Assembly (NCBI GenBank): GCA_003342895.1
Contig: PTFA01000272.1
Coordinates: 1,237,491-1,301,490 of the forward strand
From: Casuarius casuarius
Taxonomy: Eukaryota > Chordata > Aves > Casuariiformes > Casuariidae
Reading direction: 5' to 3'
DNA: 64,000 bases
Under the pieces are notes generated by a model. That model made no database searches. It saw only the letters and a list, made by a program, of their open reading frames with translations, and was not told the DNA's origin. Position 1 is the first letter of the stretch. Every line of letters begins with the position of its first letter. Positions 1 through 13,200 of this stretch are shown one piece after another. The position numbers and the translations under genes are program-made.

Positions 1-2953
1 CCACACCGGCCTGGTGCCGGCCCGGCCTGGTGGAGGACGAGCTAGAAGCCAGCTCTCTTGCGTGAGAGCTACGTAGCACTTCCCCAGAGCTGCATTAGAG
101 GCAACAGAGCCAGACTGTTCCAATGAGAGAATGTGCAGAAGCTTTTGCCTTTGTGGGAAGAATATATGCTGTATAAAATAGATCCTACGCACTGAAAGAG
201 GCACAACTAATAATTTCATAAGTGAGGGTGCAGCAATGTGGGAAGCAGCCTGGTTCCCCCTCTTATGAAGTCAGCCTGAACCCAAACTTGGAAGATTGGC
301 TCTTAATTCGGGCAGCAGGCTCCCCTCTCCCTTTTTCTGCAGCAGGCACTGGCCACTGGGCTCTATTTCTGCACTGATTTTTCGAGAGGCCCAGCAGACG
401 CATCCCCGTTAGCAGTACGGCACCAGGCAGGGCGCTCAGCCTGCGCTCGTGTGACTGGGTTTTTTATAGGAAAGGCAGCAGCTTCAGGTGTCAGTGCGGA
501 GAGCCCCCACCTAAGAACATGAAGACTAGACTTTGACTCAAGACTTGGATTTTAGCAGTGTTGTATCACTGTTCACATGAACTGCACAGTCCCTCTCAGT
601 TATATGCTGTGGGAGACAGTATAACACGTAGTGTCTTCTATAAATTCAGTGGAGCAGGACTTAAAAACTTTGCCATTTACCTTTCGAGAAAGTGCCTTAG
701 CTACCACGCTATGTTGCCTTGGAGTTTGTGCTTTTACCTATTACTGTGTGCTAACGAGGGGTTCCTTGGATGCCCCCCCCCACACACACACATTTCTTTG
801 ACTGCATCCCCTCATTTTGATTGATTTGAATCCAGCAGCGTGGTACCCAGAATCATGGCTCCCATATCTCTGGTATGTTTTAAGCTGTTTTATGTCTTCT
901 CAAGCTTTTAATGAATGTCAGGTACAGTACTCAATCTAATGAGTAGTAGAATTTATGCAAAATGCTCATTTTTAACTGTTTTTATCTTCTTTTCAGCACT
1001 CGCTTTTACCAGCTTTCCTGAATATAAAGCACTTGGCATTACCGGTTTGATTATTTTTACCCTTTTTGTACTGTAAATATGCACCCACAAAGTTAGCACT
1101 GTGGGATTGTGCAGGCAATACCCTGGTTACCGAGTTGGATGAGGAGAACTGCAGGGCATTGCTAATGCGAACAGCACTAGCTGGACGAGTAAGGCAAAAC
1201 CCAGCACTGATGGAGACTGCTCTCTCAGCTCTAGTTGGGACTTTGTTGAAGTTCCCACCAAGGATTTGCTAGCAATCAAGGGCAGTGAGAAAGGAGCTGC
1301 AAAAAAAGACTTTACAGTAATCTCACCATTGCTCCCTCCTGTTTGAATTTACAAGGTGTCAATTAGTGCTACTAACTGCTGCATTTGCCTAAGCCTGTAT
1401 GTAAAGGAAAATCAAGCCCCTTGGCTTTCTCTCAGATCGTGCATCCAAAATGCATGATCTAAGAACGGCCAGCCAATTTGTTACAAAATCCTGAGCTAGC
1501 ACATTTAGCCGAAGAGCCAAGTGATGTGTAATAGTGTCTTCTCCTCTTCTGCACATTGTTGCCAACTGCAGGCGCTCTCTCTGTCTCTTTGTTCGCAAAA
1601 TATGGTGGAGTTTCAAGCAGACTCTGAGCGTCAGTGTTTTCCTTCCATAGGTCTGTTACATTTATTAGTATCAAAGCAGTGATACATTGGAGGGGCTACC
1701 CAGCTCTCCTGTGCTCTGCTCCCGGTATAGCCCAAAACCGATGGGGATTTTGGGATGGCTTTATTGCCTTGGTGACCTTCTGCAGAATCTTTTTTATTGG
1801 AGCTACGCTGATCCCTCAGCCTCATAAAAAAAATTTCCAAGGAAATATTTTGCTATTGGCGTATACAATCTTGTGCTGGATGTCAAAATGTTAAAATTTC
1901 CAGGGAGAGAGTGTCTCTGGCCTCTGCAATGTTTCCCTGTCCGGACTTTTACATCCTCCCCCTCCAACCCAATGTGGTGCTCAGGGCTGTGCCTAGTTCA
2001 GGAAAAAAAGACATGTTTAAACATTTCTGGGAAATATCACCTTAATTTCTTTGCCAAGTTCTGGAGTATCAGCCCTTCCTTGGTTACAAGAAGTTGATTT
2101 TATTTTAAAGAATAGCAAAATTGTTCCTGGTAACCTTCTAGGCATTAGCAGATGGATTATTGAGGCAAATAGGACATAACCATGCTCACACTGCAGGGGA
2201 CTCCGTGCTTGCTGTATGCTGAGGATTTCAGCAAAAGCTTGCTGAATTTGGTGGAAAGCTGTCCTGGAGAAACACTTGCTCAAATAGACAGCTTTGCTCT
2301 GCCCTTCCTGACAGGTTTGCTCTTTCTCCTGTCTGGCTGGAACTATTTATACTCTTAAAGGGCTCCTGGATTTGAAGAAGTACTTAAGTGTAAATAGAGG
2401 TGTCATTGAGACTGGGCTTGACTTTACTTAAGTAAAAGGGGGAGCTGAGACAGTCCAGATCAAGGAAGTTCTGCTATGTCGTGTCTGAACTTCTTCCCCT
2501 TTAGCAGTTAGGAAAAAAAAAAAAAAAGAATTTTACAGAAATAAATCACAGCAGGATAAACCTTTCTGGTGAGATTTCACGGAAGTCTGTGCCCTGTCAT
2601 TTCTTCCTAAGCCTGCATTTTCACCTGCATTTTCTGCAGCCAACTCCAAGCTGAATTGGACGATGTCTTATAAACTGGTGGCCAAGGAGCTGGTGAGGTG
2701 GGGAGAGGGGAAAGATAACACTTGCACAAGGTGGTTGTTGTGGTCTGTTTTATTTTCATAGCGTAAAGGAAGAGGGCAAGTGGGGTGCAATGGGGAGACA
2801 GTGAACACCAGCAGACAGCTACGGTGGACAGTGTTGGGTTTTTTTCTTCCTCATTCCTACAGGAACTGTATGAAGCATAATTTTATTGGTGGGAGACAAT
2901 AGGAGAGCGAGCGGTGGAAATGTTCTAAGACCTTTTACACGTTTCTTTCACAG
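1..2953 (+). other. SLC4A4 intron (3' part), noncoding
   Basis: This stretch precedes the first recognised SLC4A4 exon and ends in a pyrimidine-rich acceptor with CAG at 2951-2953. I searched it for the preceding NBCe1 exon, which encodes the lysine-rich part of the cytoplasmic tail, and did not find it, so that exon lies to the left of the window. The open frames here are short and have no recognisable protein. It holds short A and CA runs, for example near 780 and 2513. Confidence 0.7.
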
Positions 2954-3050
2954 TCTGACTGCCCCTACTCAGAAAAAGTCCCAAGTATTAAAATACCAAT
3001 GGACATCATGGAGCAGGAACCTTTCCTAAGTGATAGCAAACCTGCCGACA
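2954..3050 (+). CDS. SLC4A4: SLC4A4 97-bp alternative cassette exon
   Basis: The exon is preceded by TTTCACAG and followed by GTGAGT. It holds 32 codons plus one base, so skipping it shifts the frame. The translation matches the mammalian NBCe1-A/B exon with only two differences that I can see (MEQE for MEQQ, KPAD for KPSD). Its 97-bp length equals the segment known to be absent from the mammalian NBCe1-C mRNA. Confidence 0.95.
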
Positions 3051-6000
3051 GTGAGTAGAACTAACCTCTTGCATGCCTGCTTGGCTCTGACTTGCAGTAC
3101 CAAAAAAATATATATATATCTATTGAGAATGATTTTTTTTCCTAAACCTTGCCTATTACTTTAAATTTTTTTTTTCTTTTTTAGTTTCCAGGCCTCTCTG
3201 TCGATTTTGGTTTTGTGTTTTTTTTCTTTGTTCTTTACAAAGCTTATGTTATTCCTTCTGGTGCCTCCAGCTTACATGCTTTTATCCAGCTATTAACAGG
3301 TCTCATGGTAACTCTTTCTCTCCTTCTCTCTTTAACCCCCAATGCGCTCAGCCCATGTCTGGCCTTTGCCATTTCTTGTTTTAACTCTGCTGATTGCTTC
3401 AGTCTTTCCTGTGACCCTCATGTTCTGGATTTGCAGCATGTCTGAACTGCATCACTGTCCGTTACTGTTTGTTTCCTTAGGTTCCAAGCAATTGCAAAAA
3501 TCAGCACTTTAAAAGAATAATTAAGTGTGTCATTGATCTCCGTCACGCATTAAACTGACAAGGCAGTGATCATTTGACCATTAACATGTTTCCCTTCTTA
3601 GGTGATTTGCTTTTGTGCTATTCTGTTTCTTTTTACTTCCTTGTGTTATTACCCACAACTGATTATTATAATCTTCATTTTCAGCCACTTTCACTTTCTG
3701 TTGTTATTCTCTGTTAAGTGAGGAATCAGGAAAAGCAGCTGACAAGCTTTCATACATTAGCACTGATTTTTCAAAATACTATGAGCAACAGGTTGAATCC
3801 TGAAATATATATGCTGCCTTTTCATAAGATGGGAAGGGAGAAGTAGGAACGACAGCATTAAAACAGCACTGCCGTGATGCCGGCAATAAGATTTCTAGGA
3901 GTAAGGCTTAAAAATGCACATCTTTAGATCCATAAAGTATCATTTGTGATTAAGAGTTGGTACCAAAGTCCCTTGGCTTTCAGCAGCACTGAGGTATATT
4001 TGGCAATCATAAACGTGGTGCTGTGTTTTTAGATAAAAGAACACCTAGAGATTCCCATTATAAAACAAAGCCAAAAAGAAAGAGCCGGTTCCTTTACTAT
4101 GTATATATTCTCTGTGTTTTGCTGAAAATACAGGAAATAGCAGTGTTGTGCTGATGAGTGAAAAGAAAGGAAGTGAAATCCACCTTGAACAACCAAACAG
4201 ATCCTCCCTCTGTGAAAATGCCTTGATATGCTAAAAATCAATCACATCTTAAAAGCTGTTGCACAGGATTTTGTGATCAGATGCACTGATTTCAGTATCA
4301 TTAAGGATGAAATAATTGAGGAAAAATTAATACTTCTGCCACAAATCTGGGTAAATCAGTGATTGATGTGTCAAACAGTAGTCTTTTTGTGTGTTTGTAC
4401 ATTTTTACAATTCAGAAATTGATTTGCTCTCCTTTATTTAGAAACAAGGCAAAAAAAAAAGTTTCAGGTCCTTGTAGCTAGAAAGAGTAGCTGGAATCCA
4501 TCAACCCTGTGGCATTAGCCTAGGCAGATAACTATGCTCTGAAATGCAAAGTATATTACTAATAATATTCACAGCATTTAGTACCTGAGCACATTTTGCA
4601 TGATCAGAGGGCTTTGCAAACGCTTAATGCACCCTTCAGCCCCTAAGGCAGTGAAGTGGATTCCAACCTTTTCTCAAGCCAAATACAAAACTCATTTTTT
4701 GCTCCGTAGCTTTCCTTCCGCAATAGCAGGAATAGGATTAGTACGAGCAAAGAGCGTGCTTCACCACGCGGGGTCAGGAAAGGAAAGTGATTTCAGGCAG
4801 CAAGCCCCCTATTTTCTCGCGAGGTGCTAGGATGCCACGGTGAGGAGCACAGGGTCACTAAGGAGGTAGATGAAAGGTAAGTTCCCCGGTTCTCAAGGTG
4901 CTGAAACGAGGCCAAGAAAGGGAGTAATTTGCCTGGGAAGGAATTTGGGAGTTTCCTGACTCCGGGTTGTGCGCCCAAACCCCCGACGAGGGATTCCCAA
5001 GCCCTTTTTGGCAGGGAGCTCTGAGCACTGCCAGGGGGCACGGAAACTCTCAGGCTCACCTGGGCTGTGGCCGGCTTAGAGGTGGCTTGTGGCTTCCCGC
5101 GCCCCAGGCGGAGACCCTTGGGCAAGCTCTGACGCCTGTGTTTAGCCTGTCTGCTAAATACAAAGGGGATTTTCAGGCTGTCTGGTTTCTCGTGCCCCGT
5201 TTGCGCCAGCCAGGTAACAGCAGCAGTAGATGAGCCACCGCTTGGTGTTGTTTATCCACGCATATAGTTATATATCTGCACGTGCAAAGGCCCACTTCTG
5301 AGTGCAGCTCGCCAGGCGCTCTCTGGAAATGAGTCTTTTGGTCATATTGGCAGTTCAAGGCTTTTTATCTCGGAGGTCGGATTTAAACTTAGTATTTTTA
5401 TTTGCAAGCTGTGAGATTCACGCGGCAGGAAGTCAGCCCTGAAAGGAGCTGCCAGATACACAGGGGTTTGCGGGGCGAGCTGAGGCTGTGCTTTGGAAGC
5501 CATGCATGCCGCGTGCAATGACCAAAAAGGCTTTCTTCCCTCCTCCCAACAGGAGAAAAATCACCAACATTCCTTGAACGCCATACGTCATGCTGAAAAA
5601 ATTCCTTTTCTTCAGTCACACACCATGCCAAGGTAAGAACCTGCAAACCGCTACCTNAAAAAAAAAAAAAAAACCAGAGGGAGAAAATTGCTGTTTTCCT
5701 GTCCTTCAACCACGTAACAGAAGACAACGGAAATAACCTGTTTTCCCCCCGTCTGTGGGGGATAATGGAGGAAATAATGAGCTTAAATTGCAGCAAGGAA
5801 GATGCAAGCCAGCATTGCCAAGAGCAGCGAGAGCACGGCTGTGGCTCAGACGCTTAGGAGCGCCTTGGGCCTCCCAGCGCCGCGGGTCGCATCCTAGGCC
5901 GAGAGGGCAGTAGTCTTCTGCAGTGTTAAAGAAATAGCTACAGCTCCAGGTGTCAGAAAGTGTGTCAAATTAAGCTTCAGGGATATAAGCAAATTATTTC

Positions 6001-6690
6001 AAGGGCAGCTTGTGAGTTTTGTCACAGCTGGATGTGAAGCACAATTCCTAGATATTCAGAGGTCCCATATCAATGAAATCAGTGGTTTTCCTGCTGACAT
6101 AAGTAGTGTTTGGGTCAACTCTTTAATATAACCTTATGTGAGATACAGGCTTCATGATAAGTAAAGGTATCTAAGAGCTGTATATCACCACTGTCTATGT
6201 GGGTCGTGTATTTGGTATCTGTAGGCTGCCGGTTTCTGAACATTGTATTGTACTTGCATGTGCTAATGCAAAGAATTGATCTGGGATGCTGGGAATGGAG
6301 CATTTGCTCCATTTCTAGAGGCAACGTTGTCTGTTGGATGACCCAGTAAGTACTGGTATCTGCAGTTTTCCCTGTGTAAGCCAACTGCCACTCTGTTGTA
6401 TGTATATATATAATGCCATTATTCATATGTGAATTGTAGATTTTTTCAGGGATTGATTGCTCAGCAGTTGTAGTGTATAGAGAGGAGCTAGGAGAAATGA
6501 GCCGAGCGTTTCAGAACGCATTACGCCTTAACAAAAAGCATCAAGCCGGCCCGTGCATTTACCTTTCTCTCTTTTTCTGCACAGCCCTCCACGAACTCCA
6601 GTAAAAGTTGTGCCTCAAATTAGAATAGAACTTGAGCCCGAAGACGGCGGTTATTTCTGGAGGAGCAAGGGAACAGAAACTACTTTGTAA
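2954..6690 (+). CDS. SLC4A4: SLC4A4 (NBCe1) 3' end, partial: last three coding exons
   Basis: SLC4A4 is the electrogenic sodium/bicarbonate cotransporter NBCe1, a plasma-membrane protein active in kidney, pancreas and brain. Only the end of its cytoplasmic C-terminal tail is in the window. The exons are 2954-3050 (97 bp), 5553-5632 (80 bp) and 6585-6690 (coding part), all with GT..AG borders. The first reads [20 protein letters not shown], near-identical to mammalian NBCe1. If it is included, the next exon reads [14 protein letters not shown] and stops at 5594-5596, giving the A/B-type tail. If the 97-bp exon is skipped, the frame shifts: the 80-bp exon reads [20 protein letters not shown] and onward, and the last exon ends [12 protein letters not shown], the NBCe1-C tail with a PDZ ligand. 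The rest of the gene lies to the left. Family identity is certain; which form is used in which tissue is inferred from mammals. Confidence 0.95.
3051..5552 (+). other. SLC4A4 intron between cassette exon and penultimate exon
   Basis: This is a 2.5-kb intron from GTGAGT to a CCTCCCAACAG acceptor. It contains a short TA run near 3108-3120 and several T-rich tracts. I see no further exon in it. Confidence 0.85.
5553..5632 (+). CDS. SLC4A4: SLC4A4 penultimate exon, read in two frames
   Basis: The acceptor is CAACAG and the donor is AG|GTAAGA. With the 97-bp exon included, it completes an Arg codon and encodes [14 protein letters not shown] with TGA at 5594-5596. With that exon skipped, all 80 bp are coding in a different frame, ending in the first two bases of a Ser codon completed by the last exon. 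The A/B stop lies 36 nt before the final exon junction, too close to be expected to trigger nonsense-mediated decay. Confidence 0.94.
5633..6584 (+). other. SLC4A4 last intron
   Basis: This 952-bp intron runs from GTAAGA to a CTTTTTCTGCACAG acceptor. An N followed by an A18 run lies at 5657-5675. No gene-like feature is visible inside it. Confidence 0.85.
6585..6690 (+). CDS. SLC4A4: SLC4A4 last coding exon (NBCe1-C tail, ETTL end)
   Basis: The exon starts after TTCTGCACAG. It completes a Ser codon and reads [20 protein letters not shown], then [14 protein letters not shown], with TAA at 6688-6690. This is the known NBCe1-C carboxyl end, and ETTL is a class I PDZ-binding motif. In the A/B mRNA the same sequence is 3'UTR. 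Confidence 0.94.
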
Positions 6691-9600
6691 TCTGTCTGTC
6701 TGTTAAATCTTATGTGGATTTTTTTTTTTTTTTTTTTTTGTCACTAGCCAAATATTACAAAATGCTCCCGGCTTCCCACCTGCGTAGGTAAATGAGATAT
6801 TCTGCACTTCTTCCTCGCCCTGTGCCCCTTGCAGATCTCTTTCTCTTCTTCCTCGCCCCGTTTCTCCACTCTGACCAAGACTTGTGTTTGCCTTCTCTGT
6901 CGCTCAGACTTGCACGCCTCTCTCTCATTTTCAAGCAGAGGGAAGAAGTATTAAGGATATAATATAATACCTGTGTGAAATGTCAGAGGAACTGGCATGA
7001 CTTTAGTTGTGAATCAGTGTTTGTTTGTTTGTTTTTTGTCTGGCAGAACAAACTGACCTCCAGGCTAATTCAATGTCTTTATTACACTGCTCTGAGATGC
7101 TGGAAAGTGCTGCTAATACTAACTTGCTCTTAAAGCCTGTACTTGTAGTAACACAAGAAGGAAAACTAAAAGGTACTTCACTCCCAGCACAGACAAACTA
7201 TTGCCATCGTTGTAGCATGTGTTTTGAAATGTCCCTTTCCTATGCAATTTTTTTTAAAAGAACACTTTAATGGACTTAATCTGTCAGGTACATTGAAGAG
7301 TGTTATTTTCCTAGATTATTTTGTTTAAATTATGGGGGCCTAACCTACAACTTTTTTTTTGTCAATTTTTTTAACCTTTTTTTAATTACTGTAAAGAAAA
7401 ATGAATTTTTCCTGCAGCAGGAAACGTATAGTTTTGAGTAGTTCTACCTCTTATTTCTAGATGCCAGGCTTTCTGTAAAAATGTATTGTACCATATATAA
7501 TGTGATTTTTACAACAGAAAAAACACACAATCTCCAGGATATGGCATAGGGCTGGATCAGTTTTATTAACACCTTCTACTCTAAAGCATCTGTTTTACCC
7601 CCCTTTCTTTTTTTTTAATAAATAGTCTAACTTTACTATGAAGGAGACAGGACAGGACTTAACTCTCTTGTGGTCTGGAAAGAGTCTTAATCGAACGGCG
7701 ATGGCTGAAGCGGTGAGCGGTTAGCGGTGTCAGGGGACAGATGCTGATTGTATTCGTTCTGTTGAGTTCCTATGCAGTATCGTTAGAGCTGTGTCACTTA
7801 AAACATCCGTGTGTGCGCGTGTGTCTATGTGTAGCAGTCCAAACACCCTCTGTGCAGTTCGGACCCAAACAACGGAGCAATTAAGGAAAAGATATTTTAA
7901 GATTACTTACTGGGAAATTTTTCCCTAAGTCCCTATTAGCCAGGGCCCTAAAGATCGACATCCTGTGTCAATCCTTATGGATCCATGCTGTCCCAGATCT
8001 GTTTCCCATCACGTACAGAATTGACGCTAAATTTTTACTGCTCAGCACTCCGCTGGATGGACCGCTCCATCAATCCAAATTGATAACATCAACAGCAAAC
8101 TGGCGCAGATGTGGTCACGCGCAGGCTTTTTCTTTTAAACCAAGCAAGCAGATAGCTAGCAGCACCACCATCAAGCACCGGGCATGGGACAGGTGCCCTG
8201 CGAAGCCACTGCCACCCGGGGTGAGAGATGTTCCAAAATGGCACTCGCAGAAACTACTCGCTCTTGCCTAACACGTGGTTTAGCTTCCTTTTTGCTAACG
8301 TAGCAAAATGACGAAGGGTAAAAGCATAGCTTGGTTGCCTTCAAGCCTGTCCTTAAGAGACTAAAGTCCCTTTTGCATTAAAGCAGCAGAATTTCATGAT
8401 GGTGTTGAGACCTGATATACCAAATTTTAGCATCTCCTCGCTAATAGTCGCCATATCAACAACCAGAGGTGCAGGGCAGTGGTGTTTTCTTTTCCAGATG
8501 TGCCGTAGGAGCACCTGGTGATCAGGCTTTCATTAGAGCGTTTCGCTTGAAGGAGGAGTTGGTATGGCCCCCAGCAGTTCCCGCTTGATCTCGCGCAAAC
8601 GGCCATTGCTCCTTGAAGGCGATGGCGGTGCAGTGGCGTCCGCGCAGCTGCCCGTACGTTCCCCAGCGTACTGTCGAGGCAGCTAAACGTCTGCGCGCTC
8701 ACGAGTGGCGTTTGGTGTCCGTGAGAAAGCAGCGGTTGCCTTTCCTCTTGGCTACCCGCGGAGATCAGCATCCCCCCAGCACAGTCCAAACCTGCTCCCC
8801 AAAGGTTAAGGAGCCATCGGGGGCATCCCGAAAAGCAGCTGGCGTGTCACCCCTCCGCTGCCGGTGGGACAGGTAACCTGGGAAGTGCAATGCTGACTTG
8901 AATACGTAGAAAGCCGTTTTCATTCCTCGGTGAACATAAATCACCAGCTACCAAAGGGGGAAACAGGCTCAGGTGTCCTGTGCAGAGTACCTGGGAGCCA
9001 TCAGGCTTTGCCTGTACTTCTTCCTTTTAGAAGTCCAAATAACTGACTCGAGAAAGATCAGAATAGATTAATATAGTGAAAAAACTTCCTCCGAGAGCAC
9101 GGACAAAAGAAGCCCCTGCCGACGGTGTCCTGCGAAAGCAGCGTGCTGCACACACGCATACGCGCACACACGCAAGGCCTGTCTTTTCATCTGCTATTAC
9201 CTGGTGATTCGTCTCCACAAAAATGAGGTCTTCCACTTTTGAACCATGTTAAATGTACTTGAAATGTATTGACTGCTGATCTATTTCTTTCTCTCTCTAT
9301 TTTATTTTATTTTTTTAAAACGGACTGAGCTGGGGCACAGAGGGGAGCATTGTTCAAGGGACGGGACAAAGGTTTCTGCAGTTTTCCGTGTAAAACGCGC
9401 AACTGTGGTGACAGGAGCTGGAAATTTTTCGTTTCCTGCTTCATGACAATAGCACTTCATTGAAAGTTGTGTTCTTTGTTGTTGTTTTTTTAAAAAAAAG
9501 CAAACAAACCACAAAGCAACAAAGAGCGCTGCTGGCACCGCAAGACAGCGAGAAATGGCCATCTAAAACCACGCGATAGGCTGAAGTCACCACAGGGAGA

Positions 9601-10295
9601 GTTTTATTGCACTTCTTAGCCCTTGTGACAGCAACGCAAGAATTTATTTTGATTGGGAATTGGGTGTTTTGTGGGCTCTGGGGGTATGCTCGGAGCGCCA
9701 GACCCAAATTCCTTTACAATTAAAGGAGTCCGTAAAGAGATGAACTGCTCAAAGCAATTTCTTACGAGCGTGCTCCAAAAAAACAGACGCCTGCTCAGGG
9801 CCGCTGTCGCCCGGCGGAGGCAGACGAGCCGCAGGGGGCTTGGTCCCAGCCCTGCGCAGCAGCGAGCCTCTGCCTCTGCAGCTGAGGCTCCTTTGTCATC
9901 GTGGCCGATGCATATTTGTGCTCATTACTTTTTTTCTTTCTTTTTTTTTTTTTTTGAATCAACACGCACTTTCAGATACCTTTATTATTATTTTTAATTC
10001 TCTTAAGTCTGTATTTGCTTTGGAGGAAAGAATAAGAACTTAGTATAAAATGAAGTGGATCAAGATGGTGGAACAAAACAGAAAAAAGCAGAAAACATTT
10101 CAATATATTAAAATGATTTTTTTTTCCAGTAATATAAAACATGAAATTCCTTATAACATTATAGTATTTTACAGTTTTATGAAGCTTTCTATTGTGACTT
10201 TTATGGAATCAAAAGATGAAGATGATGAGATATTTTAGCATTTATATTTTTCAAAATTAAATGTATACTGAAAATAAAGTAACTTTATGCATTTA
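6691..10295 (+). other. SLC4A4: Probable SLC4A4 3'UTR
   Basis: The stretch after the TAA has no further exon. It contains T-rich runs (22 T at about 6719-6740) and a very AT-rich final segment (10040-10290) typical of a vertebrate distal 3'UTR. Candidate polyadenylation signals are AATAAA at 7617-7622 and 10273-10278. The mammalian SLC4A4 mRNA has a 3'UTR of several kilobases, so the distal site is plausible, but the true end cannot be fixed from sequence alone. Confidence 0.55.
10273..10278 (+). promoter_or_regulatory. SLC4A4: Candidate distal polyadenylation signal of SLC4A4
   Basis: AATAAA sits at the end of an AT-rich block, and composition becomes GC-richer soon after. A proximal alternative is AATAAA at 7617-7622. 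Confidence 0.5.
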
Positions 10296-13200
10296 CTGGA
10301 GAGGGTTTTCTTTTTTTCCCCTTGTTAACTCGGCCTCGCTTTATTGAATGAAGAGTCCCGTAGCGCTGTTGACCTGCTGGCTGTGGCCATCAGGTGTGCG
10401 TGTGGCCACACACAGGCCCTAAGGTAAAAAGGTAAAAATACAGTGCTTGGAAAAAAAGGCCGAGCGCAGTTTCCGTGCTCAGGGCCGAGGACCAAGGGCT
10501 GCCGCTGCCCAGGGGACGATTCGCGGGGGCGCTACACGGCCCGAATCCCTTAATCCTTTCAACGCTCGCTGCTGCGGGTGCGGGAGCTGGAGCTACTGGT
10601 AAAGGAGAAGGGGCCGTCACAGGGGGGGCTTTGGCAGCTGCGGGGCCCCGCCGTTAGCTCCCCAGCTGGGCTGAGTTGGACGTCTGCATCAAGGCTGTGA
10701 AAGCCTCCTCCAGGCTCACCTGGGTGCGGTCGCGCTCGTCTCTGCTGGTGCCTGTTTCCTAGTCCCGTCGGTGCCGCGCAGGGCAAGGAAGGTCCGTGGA
10801 GATGCTTCTGCGAAGATCGGTGCTGCAAAGTTACCCCGTCGGGCTCAGGGGTGAGAGCTCGGCGCGGGGGGGGGCCGCACCGCGTGTTCGTTTAGCTGGG
10901 CCCAGGGACCCCTGAGCTTGGGGCGATGCCCTCTCGCAGAAGTGGGGCAGGACTTGGAGGGTGTGGGGAAGCGCCGAGGGGCGGTGCTGGGAAGCGTCTC
11001 CTGACCACCCCGCGCGGACCCGCTGCCGGGTTTGCAGATCCAAAATTCTCCCAGCTGCTACGTAAATCCCACACATTGCAGCTGCAGGAGAGGAGGTGGT
11101 CTTTAAAACATGTTTATGTTTTAAATTGAGTCCTTGGTAAGGAATATAGGTCATATCTTCATGTAATGATGGTGCCTGGACAAGCTGCAGGTCTCCAAAT
11201 CGTTTTCTGCTTAGCCGCTGTTGTCGTGTATCATATCCAGTAATCTTGGATTATGCAAACATGAGTTCTCCATTCTAAAGCGGCAACAAAAATCATTTAT
11301 TGTCCAGTATCTTTCTAGCTTTAACAGTGTGAGAAGGGTCTCGGGACTGTAGTTCATTTCTGTGTGGTAGCTACTGAACATGGGGTAACGATTACCGTGG
11401 TGGGAAAGGGTTCGTTCCTTACAGCTGCCGAAAACCTGGGACAGAAGCCACATCCTGAATGTCACCTGCGCTCCGATTTGCTCCGTTACATACTGCTATC
11501 CACCTTCCAGCAATAATCCAGAGAAATTTCAGTGAAGGCTTTCTTTCGGTGGATTTCACAGCAAGCTGCACGCGAAACGAAGAGCAAAATGTGTGTTGCT
11601 GTTTTCGTACGGTCTGCACGGCGTACGGTCCCCAAAGGTACGAGCTAGAAGCCAAGCTGCTTGCTGGCTTCACTTAACTGAAGTCCATAGCGCTGCAGCG
11701 GGGAGGCAGTTGGCCCTACAAGAGCAAACTCTGGCCTTGCTTGCGGGGGAAATCGGTCATTAGGAGAGCAAACAGCGGAGCGGTTCGTACAGGCAGTAGC
11801 ACAGGGAGCCGATAAAACTGATATCTTTTTTTCTAAACATCCATAAAACTACTTAATGCTTTTATGGAACTAATCTTGGTAATTGATTTTAAAAACAAAC
11901 CAAAGGTTTCCTGGCTTGAGCCTGACCCACTAAGCCTGGCCTACGAGCCAACGCTGATGACTAAGTTTAATCCAGTAAAACAGGAGCGTGTGCACGAAGG
12001 GACGGACCTTCAGCTGGGCAGCGGGAATGGTGCCACCAGCCGCTCCGATGACCAATACGCAGCAGCAAACTGGGCAAGGCCTATTTATTTATTTATTTAT
12101 TTTTGAGGAAAAACCCACCATGTTGCGTGTCGATTAACCTACAGTTGCACACTCTCTTCTCCGCAGGAGCCTGCGCTTTGCTCGGATGGGCTGCGCTCTT
12201 CCAAAAGGTAAATTGTGAGTATTCGTCCGTTTTGTGCTGCTGGCGGGTGTGCAGTCCCGAGCCAGCCTTGCCCACCCGCAGGTGTCCCGGGGCTGCCCAG
12301 CGCTATCGCGCTTAGGGGAAGCCGATGCCCCATCAGAAAACTCCGACCAGCGTGTCTGGTGGTTTTGTGCAGCTTGTGCACCAAGCCTGATCGCTCACCG
12401 GGGTTGTTAGGGGACTTGACTCTGGTTAAACTTGCTTTTTTTTCTTTAACCTTTTTTTTTTTCAATGACGTTGATGGAGCAGGGTTGTGTCAAGGCTGGC
12501 TGGCAGGAAATGCCAACGTCGCGCGGGCAGTCACGTGTCGCTAGACTCACCGTTTCTTGTCGCTCTCCCCTTTCACGGGTTCAAAACTATTGGTAAGATT
12601 ATTCCTACCACGATAGTGTCCTTTGAATGAGCTACTGTTTAATTATTTCTGCAACAGCCCTGCAATTAGNGTGGATTGCCCTTTTACAGCTTCAGATTGC
12701 TTATCAAGCAAGGGAACAACTTGAAATTCTGCATAATTCGCCACCTGTATTCCTTCCACCTGTTCTCTTCTCCTTGTTTATTTTGTCATTAAGAAGTTTT
12801 ATGACTACAGTCACGATGATGCAAATAAATCCACGCGTGCTGGGCGGCTCCCTGCTGGGCAGACGGGTGCGTGAGAAAACCCCCATATAGAAATCAGGTC
12901 CATCACGATTATCGTTGGCCTGTCTGGGTTTTGCAGTATTTCTTACCGGTGCATTTCTGGCCTTATTTAAAGATGTCCCTGCTGTGCTGAGATATGTATC
13001 AGTGATAAATCGATCCCTTTGTAAGGAACGAGCTCGGTATGAAACCGTGGGAGGTAGTGTGGGTCGCCGGAGACGTGGGGAGCAGCATCTCTCTGTGTCT
13101 GCACCAGCCTCGATTAAAAAAAAACAAACCAAAACAGTCGAGAGTAGAAAATGAAAGTGTTTGCTGCCTCCTTTGGCAGCGAGGAGAACGCAAATATCTC

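Noticed and set aside
1066..1272. 68-codon frame considered as the missing SLC4A4 exon
   Set aside because: It does not resemble NBCe1 and lacks the Lys-rich tail sequence expected just before the 97-bp exon.
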